Translations under genes and position numbers: made by a program
Part shown: positions 6,484-14,502 of the stretch, piece by piece
Layout: every line of letters begins with the position of its first letter
Numbering within the stretch: the first letter of the stretch is position 1
Notes under the pieces: model-generated
Seen by the model: the letters and a program-made list of their open reading frames with translations, nothing else
Told to the model about the DNA's origin: nothing
The model's database searches: none
Assembly (NCBI GenBank): GCA_964612145.1
Contig: CAZTBP010000005.1
Span: 1-64,000 of the forward strand
DNA length: 64,000 bases
Origin: JAGNLV01 sp964612145
GTDB lineage: Bacteria; Zixibacteria; MSB-5A5; GN15; FEB-12
Direction: 5' to 3'

Positions 6484-7773
6484 TTACGGAATTATCTGCG
6501 GCGTTATCAGAATGATAAGGTCGGTTGTCTTGTGCTCCTTGGACTTGTTGGTAAAGAGCAGATTTCCCAGAATCGGAATATGACCGAGCAGCGGGACTTT
6601 ACGTTCCTTCTCGATTTCATCCTCTTTGCGGAGCCCGCCTAAGGCTGCTGTTTCGCCGTTGGCGACCGTGATGGTGGTGCGGACGGACCGCTCGGTCGTG
6701 ATCGGCTTTTGGTTATCAGCCGGGCCTGTGAATCCGATAATGTCTTCCACGCTGGGCAGAACTTCCATAGTGATCCTGCCGTCTTCGTTGATTCGAGGCG
6801 TCACGCGCAGGGAAATGCCGACCTCCTGATCCTGAAAGGTGACGATATCCTGCACCGCTGCCCCTTCGGTAAAGCGGTTGATTGTGGCGATCGGAATGAC
6901 CGTCTGTATCTTGATTTCCGCCTCGTGATTTTCAAGGGTCGTGACTTTTGGGTCGGAGATGAGCTTACTGTTGCCGCTTTCCTCCATCAGATCCAGAACG
7001 ATGTTGAGCTGACTCAGCGACAATTTGGCCCAGCTGAAATCTCCATTGTTCGGGTTCCACACCGCCGCGCCGTCCTGACCGCCGCTGGATGTGGTCGAGG
7101 TGGCCCCGGAGTCGGCCGCTCCGCCTATAACGGCACTGATAGCATCGGGCCAGTTGAATCCGACCTTGGTATTATCATCGACATTACTTTCGATAATACG
7201 CGCCTCGATTGAGATCAGTCGCTCCGGATGATCGATATCGTCGATAAGTTCAAGCATCTGTTCAACGACTGATGGGAAGTCAGCGACCAACAGTCGGTTA
7301 GGTTGATATCTGTCTCGGCTGACACTCATGCCAGCGTCGTCATCGATTTCGTCGAGGATGATTATCTGTCCCTGATCCGACTTCAGCGGCTGGAGAGCCT
7401 TACGCGCGGTGATCGGACTGACATAGCGCAGAGTCACGGTTTGTGTCTTCAACTCCCCGGGGCCGGTCTGGTCAAACGGCTTAACTACGATGATGTCGCC
7501 CTTGCTGAAATAGTTGTACCCCATTGGCAGCAGGAGGGCGTCAAGGGCGGCTTTGAGTGCTACGTCCTCCAGCCGCAATGTCACGGTGCCGCTGACCTCG
7601 CCGGAGACCACGAGATTCAGCCCGTTTTGCGCGGCGATCATATTGAGTACCGTCGTCAATGGCACGTCCTCCAGAGCCAACGTGATCGGAGGGGCGGCCG
7701 CCAGCGGCAGAGCCGGGGCGGAGCCGACCAGCAGCAACAGGCAGGTCAGAGTTGTCAGTATTAGCCGATGCAT
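6484..7773 (-). CDS. pilQ: Secretin (PilQ/GspD-like outer-membrane channel)
   Basis: A 429-residue protein with a signal peptide (HRLILTTLTCLLLLVGSAPA), an N0/STN-like domain (about 28-80, ITLALEDVPLTTVLNMIA), an N1-like region (about 95-190) and a C-terminal secretin domain from about 230 with the typical VPLLGHIPILGNLLF near the end. Secretins form the outer-membrane gate of type IV pili and type II secretion. It is shorter than typical PilQ or GspD (600-750 residues), with one or two periplasmic modules missing. The ATG at 7773 follows GAGGAT and begins four bases after the pilP stop, so it is the last gene of the operon. The pilQ name follows from the pilMNOP order; a GspD assignment is also possible. 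Confidence 0.85.
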   Translation of the reverse strand: MHRLILTTLTCLLLLVGSAPALPLAAAPPITLALEDVPLTTVLNMIAAQNGLNLVVSGEVSGTVTLRLEDVALKAALDALLLPMGYNYFSKGDIIVVKPFDQTGPGELKTQTVTLRYVSPITARKALQPLKSDQGQIIILDEIDDDAGMSVSRDRYQPNRLLVADFPSVVEQMLELIDDIDHPERLISIEARIIESNVDDNTKVGFNWPDAISAVIGGAADSGATSTTSSGGQDGAAVWNPNNGDFSWAKLSLSQLNIVLDLMEESGNSKLISDPKVTTLENHEAEIKIQTVIPIATINRFTEGAAVQDIVTFQDQEVGISLRVTPRINEDGRITMEVLPSVEDIIGFTGPADNQKPITTERSVRTTITVANGETAALGGLRKEDEIEKERKVPLLGHIPILGNLLFTNKSKEHKTTDLIILITPQIIP

Positions 7774-7777
7774 AAAT

Positions 7778-8218
7778 TTATCCTCGATCGCGGACAATTA
7801 CTGTGAAGCGGTTGCCCTCGCGACTCAGAGTAACTTCCTTTTTCAGTATTTCGACCACGGTGGCGCCATTGATCTTGTCGCCGACCGAGACGGTCCTATT
7901 ATTTATTATCGCCAGCGGACGCTGATCGTTATAGACTATTCCTGAAAGATTATAGACCGGTTTCGGCTGGCTGGTGACAGCTTTTGTCTGTTTCCGGACT
8001 CGGAACGGGTCACCGGCCCAGTTGCGGGCTAGATGTGAGTCGATATCTATCGCGGGCTGGTCCTGATCGACGTTGGTTTGGCTGACCAGAGCCGGGGAGA
8101 GGGTTGTGGGATTCGATTTCTTTCGGACCTGCTTTTCGGTTTCTATGTTCCAGACGCCCCAGATGACGGCGGCGCCAAGCAGGACATACAGCAGGCGCTT
8201 GCGCGTCGTTTCGCTCAT
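7778..8218 (-). CDS. pilP: PilP/GspC-like inner-membrane linker
   Basis: A 146-residue protein: an N-terminal transmembrane helix (about 9-25), a polar linker, and a C-terminal beta domain (about 88-146, YNLSGIVYNDQRPLAIINN) resembling the homology region of PilP and GspC, which touches the secretin. The ATG overlaps the pilO stop (ATGA). It is placed between pilO and the secretin, as pilP is in type IV pilus operons. Sequence identity alone is weak in this family, so the name rests on both the domain and the order. Confidence 0.75.
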   Translation of the reverse strand: MSETTRKRLLYVLLGAAVIWGVWNIETEKQVRKKSNPTTLSPALVSQTNVDQDQPAIDIDSHLARNWAGDPFRVRKQTKAVTSQPKPVYNLSGIVYNDQRPLAIINNRTVSVGDKINGATVVEILKKEVTLSREGNRFTVIVRDRG

Positions 8219-8775
8219 GCTGAGTCCGCCTCCCCGAGCAGTGCTTTGAATCCGACTACTAACTGTAGCGGCCTGGTTCCGTCGCGTGAGCCGGTCAGCA
8301 GGCAGCGGTTGAGGCCACGCCAGTGGTTATCGGTCTCGAGGTCGTAGACAAAGCGGCCAAAATCGATAAATCCGCCGCTGAGCCGAACCTCGACATTGAT
8401 AAACAGCGGCTGGTTCGGATCAGAACTGAGACGGTTGAGCTCGAGAAGCTCATGCACGGGCGGCGTGATTTCTATGAGCTCAAGCCGGTTGGCTTTGGCG
8501 TATTGCTCAATTTCCTCAAAGAGATGGAGAACGTCGGCCTTGGCAAATAATCTTGAATGAAGTGTCGATTTCTTCTGATGGAGTTGGTCCCGGGTTCGCA
8601 GGACTGTCGGCATTTGCAGTACAACCCGTTCCAGTTGAAGTAATTGTGACTTGTAATTTTTCTTCTGGTCGGATAGAGCCTGCTGCTGCTGCTGCTGGGG
8701 CAAAAAGGCGAAGTAGCCATACAGGAAAATCAGGGCGGCAATGATGACGCTGTAGAGCAGGGTGGGTCGTTTCAT
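8215..8775 (-). CDS. pilO: PilO-like pilus assembly protein
   Basis: A 186-residue protein with one N-terminal transmembrane helix (about 8-26), a coiled-coil stretch (QQQQQQALSDQKKNYKSQL) and a C-terminal ferredoxin-like domain (about 85-180, with VEVRLSGGFIDFGRFVYDLE). PilO dimerises with PilN to form the inner-membrane platform between the ATPase and the secretin. It starts within the pilM-pilN stop (ATGA) and ends within the pilP start, so the genes are tightly coupled. These ATGA overlaps show that TGA is a normal stop in this genome. Confidence 0.8.
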   Translation of the reverse strand: MKRPTLLYSVIIAALIFLYGYFAFLPQQQQQQALSDQKKNYKSQLLQLERVVLQMPTVLRTRDQLHQKKSTLHSRLFAKADVLHLFEEIEQYAKANRLELIEITPPVHELLELNRLSSDPNQPLFINVEVRLSGGFIDFGRFVYDLETDNHWRGLNRCLLTGSRDGTRPLQLVVGFKALLGEADSA

Positions 8776-10376
8776 ATCCGCCCCCCCAGCTTCAACTGAA
8801 AGTCTAATTCGAACCGCTCATCGGCCACCCGTTTGACGTGGCGCTCCACGGTGACATTGGAGTAGAACATACTCGCGTTTAACTGTTCGACAAACTCCGC
8901 CAGGATCACTTCCGGAGGGATGTCGTCGGTGAGAACCACGCCGTATATCCGAAGGTTGTTAGTACTGTCGGCCGGGTTCAGGTCAAATCGGGTGAGGCGG
9001 ACTTCTCGCGGTGTAATGTGTGACAGTTCTTTGAGGTTTAGAGCCGTGAAGGTGGGTTCTTTTTCAACCCGTGCCATGTATTGATTTGCAGCGGAGATAT
9101 TAGCCTGAAGAGTTTCGTACGTGCGAAACGCATCGGAGGACCGAATCACTTCTACCCGGTGTTTGAGCGTGTTGACTTCGTTTTGGGCGAGGCTGTTTGT
9201 CTGTTGAGAGAACGCCCAGCTTGCGGCCAGTATAACGAGCACGGTCGCTGTCGCCAGTCTACCGCGTCGATGGATAACCTTGTTCTGATTGTACTCGACA
9301 AGCGGTTCGGGCAGTAAGTCGGGCCATTTGCTGCGGTTGGCTGCTCCGGCGACAGCTATCAAGTTGTCCACCAGAAGCTCCGGTACGATGCCGTCACTTC
9401 TGCGAAAACGCACCAATGTCTCGACCGGAAAGGGGACGAAGTCATACCCGAGGATATCACCGAGCCGCTTCAGTAGCCGGGGGTGGCGATGGCCGGTGCC
9501 GCAGACAAAAATCCTCCGGGCCGGGGTCACGGCTTGTTGGCCGACATAATAGTCATACGAGGACTGGATCTGGGTTGCTAGTGTTTCGGCCAGAAATTCG
9601 ATCCGCTTCTCATCAGAGGCTCCCGCCAGCATTTCGACTCCGGTGCTTCCCTGGTGAGCGAACTCGACGGATGCGCCATGATAAAAAGCCGTTTCGGTTG
9701 ATGATCGACCGATGCGAAGAACGGTGTAAAATGAGTTCGGGTCAAAATCCGGCATGTCGGTTAGTAAGTCGCCGACGAGATCGTGGCCCGAGTGAGCGGC
9801 GGAGATGGTCGCGTTATTACGTTGAAAGGGAGCCAGGAGGTTTTGCATCAGACGATTCGTGGCGGCATGGACGGCCAGCCGATACCGGTGGCGTTTGCCG
9901 CTGGTGACCTTCTGTATTGGTCGGTAGGCTAGACGACAATCGGAGACGGGGAAGGGGAGCTGGCTTTTAGCTTCAATAGCGACCGCCGATGCGAGATCGG
10001 ATCGTTTGAGCACCGGCAGATTAAACGTCCGAAGCGCAGTTCCTTCACCGGCAATCGCTAATTGAATTGTGGCTGATGAATGAGCGTGTTGTTCCAGCAC
10101 TGTGCCGACTGTTTCTGCGAGAAAATTCGGGATGCGCTCCCGTGAGAGGTCTTCGGGGATAGCCGTTCGCTGGACCATCTCGACCGTCCGGTAGGGGCCG
10201 AAATGACGCGCAGCGGCGACGGAAATGTGCTCGGAGTTTATAAAAAAGGAAAGGGACCGGTCCAGCAGCAACCGACGATTAGGGCGGAGGTTGATTGTTG
10301 TAACGTGAGAGTCCGAGTTGTCCGTTCCGGAAATTCGAGACTCCTTCGCCTTTTGTTTAGTGCCGAAACCGAACAT
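8772..10376 (-). CDS. PilM-PilN fusion protein
   Basis: A 534-residue protein combining two pilus proteins that are normally separate. Residues about 30-365 are an actin-like PilM domain (VAIEAKSQLPFPVSDCRLAY, and FVCGTGHRHP as the second nucleotide-binding region). Residues about 373-390 are a transmembrane helix (LATATVLVILAASWAFS), followed by a coiled coil and a PilN-like periplasmic domain to 534. In typical systems cytoplasmic PilM binds a short N-terminal peptide of PilN; here the two are covalently joined. The fusion is seen in one uninterrupted frame. It is followed by pilO with an ATGA overlap, consistent with the pilM-N-O-P order. Confidence 0.8.
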   Translation of the reverse strand: MFGFGTKQKAKESRISGTDNSDSHVTTINLRPNRRLLLDRSLSFFINSEHISVAAARHFGPYRTVEMVQRTAIPEDLSRERIPNFLAETVGTVLEQHAHSSATIQLAIAGEGTALRTFNLPVLKRSDLASAVAIEAKSQLPFPVSDCRLAYRPIQKVTSGKRHRYRLAVHAATNRLMQNLLAPFQRNNATISAAHSGHDLVGDLLTDMPDFDPNSFYTVLRIGRSSTETAFYHGASVEFAHQGSTGVEMLAGASDEKRIEFLAETLATQIQSSYDYYVGQQAVTPARRIFVCGTGHRHPRLLKRLGDILGYDFVPFPVETLVRFRRSDGIVPELLVDNLIAVAGAANRSKWPDLLPEPLVEYNQNKVIHRRGRLATATVLVILAASWAFSQQTNSLAQNEVNTLKHRVEVIRSSDAFRTYETLQANISAANQYMARVEKEPTFTALNLKELSHITPREVRLTRFDLNPADSTNNLRIYGVVLTDDIPPEVILAEFVEQLNASMFYSNVTVERHVKRVADERFELDFQLKLGGRI

Positions 10377-10386
10377 GAGTACTCTC

Positions 10387-10890
10387 TTAGAACGACGTTA
10401 TCAGTGTATCTCCGCCGCCGACCGACATGATACGCCGGTTGGTGCGGTCATAGACATATGCCATGCCCCAGGCATCGGTAAGAAACTCGCCACCGGCGGA
10501 ATCGATATAGGGTCCGTTCCAGCCCAGGCGAGTCAACCTGTTGTAGGTTAACAGAGATCCGGGTTTGTGAGCCAGATCGTCGAGTTCATCTGGCAGGGAA
10601 CCGATATCGCCCTCGAACCCCGGGTAAACCAACCGCCCGCCGGCAACAATTTCAGGGTTGCCGATAATCGCTCGCTTGATCTCGAGCATCTCTTTGCGCG
10701 TGGCCGTTTCTTTCGAGCTGTCACTGATGCCGGCGAACTTCGGAATCGCCACTGCAGCGAGAATGCCCAGCACGACGATAATTATGACCAGCTCCACGAG
10801 CGTGAAACCGGCTGTGGTTACTGTGGCCAGTGGTGATCCCGGGAGCCGGCCAAAGCCGATTCGTCCCGTGAGATTACCATTCATTCTCAC
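10387..10890 (-). CDS. GspG-like major pseudopilin
   Basis: A 167-residue protein with a class III prepilin motif: G followed by FTLVELVIIIVVLGILAAVA, in which Glu5 of the mature protein is present. The leader is unusually long (about 28 residues) and Gly-rich. The C-terminal half has GspG-like features (NGPYIDS...DAWGMAYVYD). It would be cleaved by a prepilin peptidase, not seen in this window, and polymerise into a pilus or pseudopilus. Its start overlaps the end of the preceding pilin gene by 17 bases; a second ATG two codons later is equally possible. Confidence 0.85.
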   Translation of the reverse strand: MRMNGNLTGRIGFGRLPGSPLATVTTAGFTLVELVIIIVVLGILAAVAIPKFAGISDSSKETATRKEMLEIKRAIIGNPEIVAGGRLVYPGFEGDIGSLPDELDDLAHKPGSLLTYNRLTRLGWNGPYIDSAGGEFLTDAWGMAYVYDRTNRRIMSVGGGDTLITSF

Positions 10891-11302
10891 TGTTGCCGTC
10901 GGTATTGAGCCAGATTTCTCCGGTTGTCGGGTTGTAGACCCAACCGCCCTCGGTGCCGATCACCGCACCTTTTGACTGGCCGGAACCGTCGACAACCGAA
11001 TCCGGCACGTTTGCCTGGAACGGGTTCGGCGGAATGGCCTGTGCCATGACAGTGCCGGGGGTACGCAGTTCAGCCAGAGTCGGCCAGGTGGCATTGCCGG
11101 TCTGGACCGCCTGGTTGGCATAGAAAATCGTTATGCCGGAGCGCAGGGAGCCAAGGGCGCTTCGGGCTGAGGCTTCCTGGGCTTCGCCGGACAGGTCCTG
11201 GTACTTCGGAATGGCCACGGCAGCGAGGATGCCGAGAATCACTATGATAATTACCAGTTCAATGAGCGTGAAACCGCTCTGATTCTGCAAGCGCTTCATC
11301 AC
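10874..11302 (-). CDS. Type IV pilin / pseudopilin
   Basis: A 142-residue prepilin with a short basic leader (MKRLQNQSG) and cleavage before FTLIELVIIIVILGILAAVA, with Glu5 present. The C-terminal domain is small, with GWVYNPTTGEIWLN near the end, like PilA/PilE-type pilins. Either a GTG at 11302 or an ATG at 11299 can be used; GGAGG lies six or nine bases upstream. It lies between pilC and the GspG-like gene, and two different pilins in one operon suggest a main subunit and a minor one. Confidence 0.85.
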   Translation of the reverse strand: MMKRLQNQSGFTLIELVIIIVILGILAAVAIPKYQDLSGEAQEASARSALGSLRSGITIFYANQAVQTGNATWPTLAELRTPGTVMAQAIPPNPFQANVPDSVVDGSGQSKGAVIGTEGGWVYNPTTGEIWLNTDGNSENEW

Positions 11303-11386
11303 ATTTTACCTCCGGATGTGGATGCAGTTATTCCTTTTTCTGTACTAGTCTTATCGGAAAATTTCAGGGCTGATTTAGGGGTTTGT

Positions 11387-12601
11387 TCAACCGTTGAACA
11401 CTTTTATCAAGTTCCACATCGGCAAAAAGATAGCCAGAGCCAACACCAGTACAAAAACGCCCATGACAAGGGTAAGAATTGGTTCGAGAATCGAGGTCAG
11501 CTGGCGGGAGGTGTACTTGACTTCGGTATTGAAATGCCCGGCCAGTTCTTTGAGAATGTCTGACAGCGAGCCGGATTCCAGGCCGACCGTGATCATCTGG
11601 AGGGCGACGTTGGGGAAGTAACGAAACTGTTCCCGGGCCAGCAGGCTGTCACGTCCTTCTCGAAACACTCCCTCCATCTTTTTGATTTCAGCGGCAATGG
11701 CGCTGTTCTTAGCTGCCTCGGACACGATCTCAAGCGACTTGACAATGGGCAGCCCGGACTGAAACAGGATATGGAACATCATCGCGAACCGGGCCACGTT
11801 CCCTTTGATAATTAGCTGCCCGAACACGGGGAGGCGAAGAATCTGCCGATCGAGCCAGAGTCGGCCCTTTTCAGTTCTGACAAAACGAGCGCCCAGATAG
11901 CCGGCGAGACCGAGTCCTGCTAAGATTACCGGCCAGTAGCTTGCGACAAAGTGCTGTGTGCCGATCAGAATTCGGGTGGGCAGTGGCAGTTCGGCGTTGA
12001 ACTGATCGTAGAAGGTGGCGAATTTTGGCACGACATAAAACAGCAGCACGCAGGAAGCGATGACCAGGGCGGATATGACCATAACGGGATAGCGAATCCC
12101 TGACTTGATAGCTCGCGACAACTCCAGTTCGTCTTCCAGCATGGTCCTCAGTTGAGCGAGAATTGACTCAAGTTTTCCGGACTCTTCGCCAGCGGCAATA
12201 CTGGCTACGTATACGCGGCTGAAAATGTCGTCATGGACAGCCATTGCCTGAGAGAGGGAGCGACCGGACTGGACTGCGAGGCGGATATCGGTGACAGCCT
12301 GATTAAAGCGAGATCCATCGGGCCCGATCTTGATGAGGCTGAGGGCGCGCAGGAGCGGGATGCCGGCACGGAACATAGAGTACAGGTTTGCGGTGAACAT
12401 GATCAGGCGTTCGTAATAGGTTCCGTGAAGGAAGCCGAGGATGGACAACGTCCGCCGGGGATCAACAGCTTTTACCTCAATTGGTATCAGCTCTTGTTCG
12501 GCGAGACGCTCCAGCACCTGGTCGGGATTTTCGGCAAGCAACAGGCCGGTGCGGGTGGTGCCGTCCACGTCTGCGGCACGATATTTAAATCGGGTCTGCA
12601 T
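11387..12601 (-). CDS. pilC: PilC/GspF inner-membrane platform protein
   Basis: A 404-residue protein with two GspF domains (about 50-175 and 255-380) and three transmembrane segments (about 150-175, 205-225 and 375-400), ending PMWNLIKVFNG. It contains the typical ER...F...L..M..AG.PLL and GL.SG.L motifs (GIPLLRALSL, EESGKLESIL, LESGSLSDIL). PilC anchors the pilus base and couples it to the PilB ATPase. I chose the ATG at 12601, inside the end of pilB, because the family normally starts a few residues before F.Y.A.D..G; an upstream start at 12655 would add 18 basic residues. Confidence 0.9.
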   Translation of the reverse strand: MQTRFKYRAADVDGTTRTGLLLAENPDQVLERLAEQELIPIEVKAVDPRRTLSILGFLHGTYYERLIMFTANLYSMFRAGIPLLRALSLIKIGPDGSRFNQAVTDIRLAVQSGRSLSQAMAVHDDIFSRVYVASIAAGEESGKLESILAQLRTMLEDELELSRAIKSGIRYPVMVISALVIASCVLLFYVVPKFATFYDQFNAELPLPTRILIGTQHFVASYWPVILAGLGLAGYLGARFVRTEKGRLWLDRQILRLPVFGQLIIKGNVARFAMMFHILFQSGLPIVKSLEIVSEAAKNSAIAAEIKKMEGVFREGRDSLLAREQFRYFPNVALQMITVGLESGSLSDILKELAGHFNTEVKYTSRQLTSILEPILTLVMGVFVLVLALAIFLPMWNLIKVFNG

Positions 12602-14324
12602 GGATTGGGTTCGGTGCTGCCGACGGTTGATTGATCGTCGGGGCCTCTTCGACATTTGCAGTTTCTTTCAATAGTTCCTCGAGACAGACAGTGCCCTCGC
12701 GCACTTTGGTCAGCCCGGCTTCAAACAGCGGGAGGTAGCCATTGCTTCTGGCCGCGCTAACGATTCGGGATTCGTGGACCCCTTCCATTACCAGTTCTGC
12801 AATGGTGGGGTTGACCTCGACGAATTCATAAATTCCGGTCAGTCCTTTGAATCCCGTTTCCTTGCACTTGGAACAGCCGGTACCGTGGGCAAATTCAATT
12901 TCACCGGCGTGCGAAAGCAGTCCGGCCCGCGAGAGGACTGTTTCTGATGGCTTGTAAGGTTCGGTGCAGTTTGGACAGTTTACCCGAACCAGCCTCTGGG
13001 CCAGCACGCCTTTCAGGGCCGATGCGACGAGATAGCGCTCGATGTCCATATCGACCAGACGGGCAATAGCTGACGGGGCATCGTTGGTGTGCAGGGTGGA
13101 GAAGACTGTGTGGCCGGTGAGGGCCGAACGGATAGCCATGCGGGCTGTTTCGGGATCGCGAATTTCACCGATCATGATCGTATCCGGATTCTGTCGAAGA
13201 ATTGCTCGGAGCGAGGCGGGGAAGGTCAGCCCGGCTTTTTCATTTATCTGAATCTGAATAATCAGCGGCAGCGAGTATTCGACAGGATCCTCTACCGTGA
13301 TGATGTTCTTCTCGATGGAGTTGATGTCATGCAGGGTGGCATACAGGGTGGAGGTTTTACCGCTTGACGTGGGGCCCGAAATAAGGATGAGGCCTTCCGG
13401 CTTATGAATGACGTTCTTCCACGCCTCTTCGAGTGCGGGGGTGAAGCCAAGTTCACGGAATGACAGCAGGAGGTTGCGGCGGTCGAGGATGCGGATGACG
13501 ATTTTTTCACCGTGAATAGTGGGCAAGCTGGAAACACGAAGATCCACGACGGCTCCGTCAACTTCCATCAGGAACCGGCCGTCCTGAGGCAGGCGCTTTT
13601 CGGACACATCGAGATTGGCGGCGATTTTGACTCGAGACAGGAGTTCGTTTTGCATGGACTTAGGTGGGGCGGCTTCCTCGCGCATTACGCCGTCGACCCG
13701 GTAGCGAATGCGCAGCCGGGCTTCCTCGGGTTCGATGTGTATGTCGGAGGCTCGATCCTTTACGGCGCGAGTGATCATCAGGTTTACCATCTGGACGACT
13801 GCGCTTTCGGTCTCTTCGAGGGCTGGATCGGCCCCTGGAGCGGCCGGTGTCGTCTTATCGTCTTGGCGGCGGCCAATTATCTGGTTGAGTGAATCGGCGA
13901 CAGAGTACGACTCCTCGATAGCGGCCTTGATCTCGATTGGGCTGGCGATCGCGCGCTTGATATTTTTGTTGGTCAGGTAGCGAATTTCGTCGATGGCGAT
14001 AATATTCAGGGGATCAGCCATTGCCAAAGTCAAGGTGTTGCCGATCTCAAAAATAGGAATGAGTGTATAACGACGGGCGACATTGACCGGAACCCGACGA
14101 ATCACTTCGGGATCAATAACCATCGACTCCAGCGAGAGCTTGGGGATCTGGAGGCGCTCAGAGACCGTGGAGATGAGTTGTTCGTCAGTAATAAGCTTCT
14201 GTTCGACCAGGATTTCGCCCACACGGCGGCCCGAAATCGCCTGCTCCTCGAGCGCTGATTCGAGTTGTTTCTTGGTGATGTACCCTTTTTCAACCAGAAG
14301 GTCGCCAATTTTCTTTTTTTCCAT
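12585..14324 (-). CDS. pilB: PilB/GspE-type assembly ATPase
   Basis: A 579-residue hexameric ATPase that powers pilus extension or secretion. The N-terminal MshEN-type domain (about 1-140, GDLLVEKGYITKKQLESAL) is a possible cyclic-di-GMP binder in related proteins. The catalytic domain has Walker A GPTSSGKTST (317-326), an Asp box, Walker B DTIMIGEIRD (381-390) and a His box (TGHTVFSTLHTNDAP). Two CxxC pairs (C450/C453 and C484/C487) form the usual zinc site. Walker A has Ser where Gly is common (GPTGSGKT), still within the family range. It is the first gene of the minus-strand operon. No PilT retraction ATPase is present here. Confidence 0.95.
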   Translation of the reverse strand: MEKKKIGDLLVEKGYITKKQLESALEEQAISGRRVGEILVEQKLITDEQLISTVSERLQIPKLSLESMVIDPEVIRRVPVNVARRYTLIPIFEIGNTLTLAMADPLNIIAIDEIRYLTNKNIKRAIASPIEIKAAIEESYSVADSLNQIIGRRQDDKTTPAAPGADPALEETESAVVQMVNLMITRAVKDRASDIHIEPEEARLRIRYRVDGVMREEAAPPKSMQNELLSRVKIAANLDVSEKRLPQDGRFLMEVDGAVVDLRVSSLPTIHGEKIVIRILDRRNLLLSFRELGFTPALEEAWKNVIHKPEGLILISGPTSSGKTSTLYATLHDINSIEKNIITVEDPVEYSLPLIIQIQINEKAGLTFPASLRAILRQNPDTIMIGEIRDPETARMAIRSALTGHTVFSTLHTNDAPSAIARLVDMDIERYLVASALKGVLAQRLVRVNCPNCTEPYKPSETVLSRAGLLSHAGEIEFAHGTGCSKCKETGFKGLTGIYEFVEVNPTIAELVMEGVHESRIVSAARSNGYLPLFEAGLTKVREGTVCLEELLKETANVEEAPTINQPSAAPNPIHADPI

Positions 14325-14502
14325 GGGTCGCCTGTCGCCTTAAAAACGGAGTTTGGCCGGAGTTTGGGTCCGGTATGTTATTGTATCGGCGTGGGTTGAC
14401 CGGGGCTGAACCGGTGCCCGTACGTCCGGAGGGGGGCGATTACTTTTTTGTTGGTGAACGCGTTGGTATTAAGCAAATTAGGCGGATAATTCGGAGTATT
14501 GT

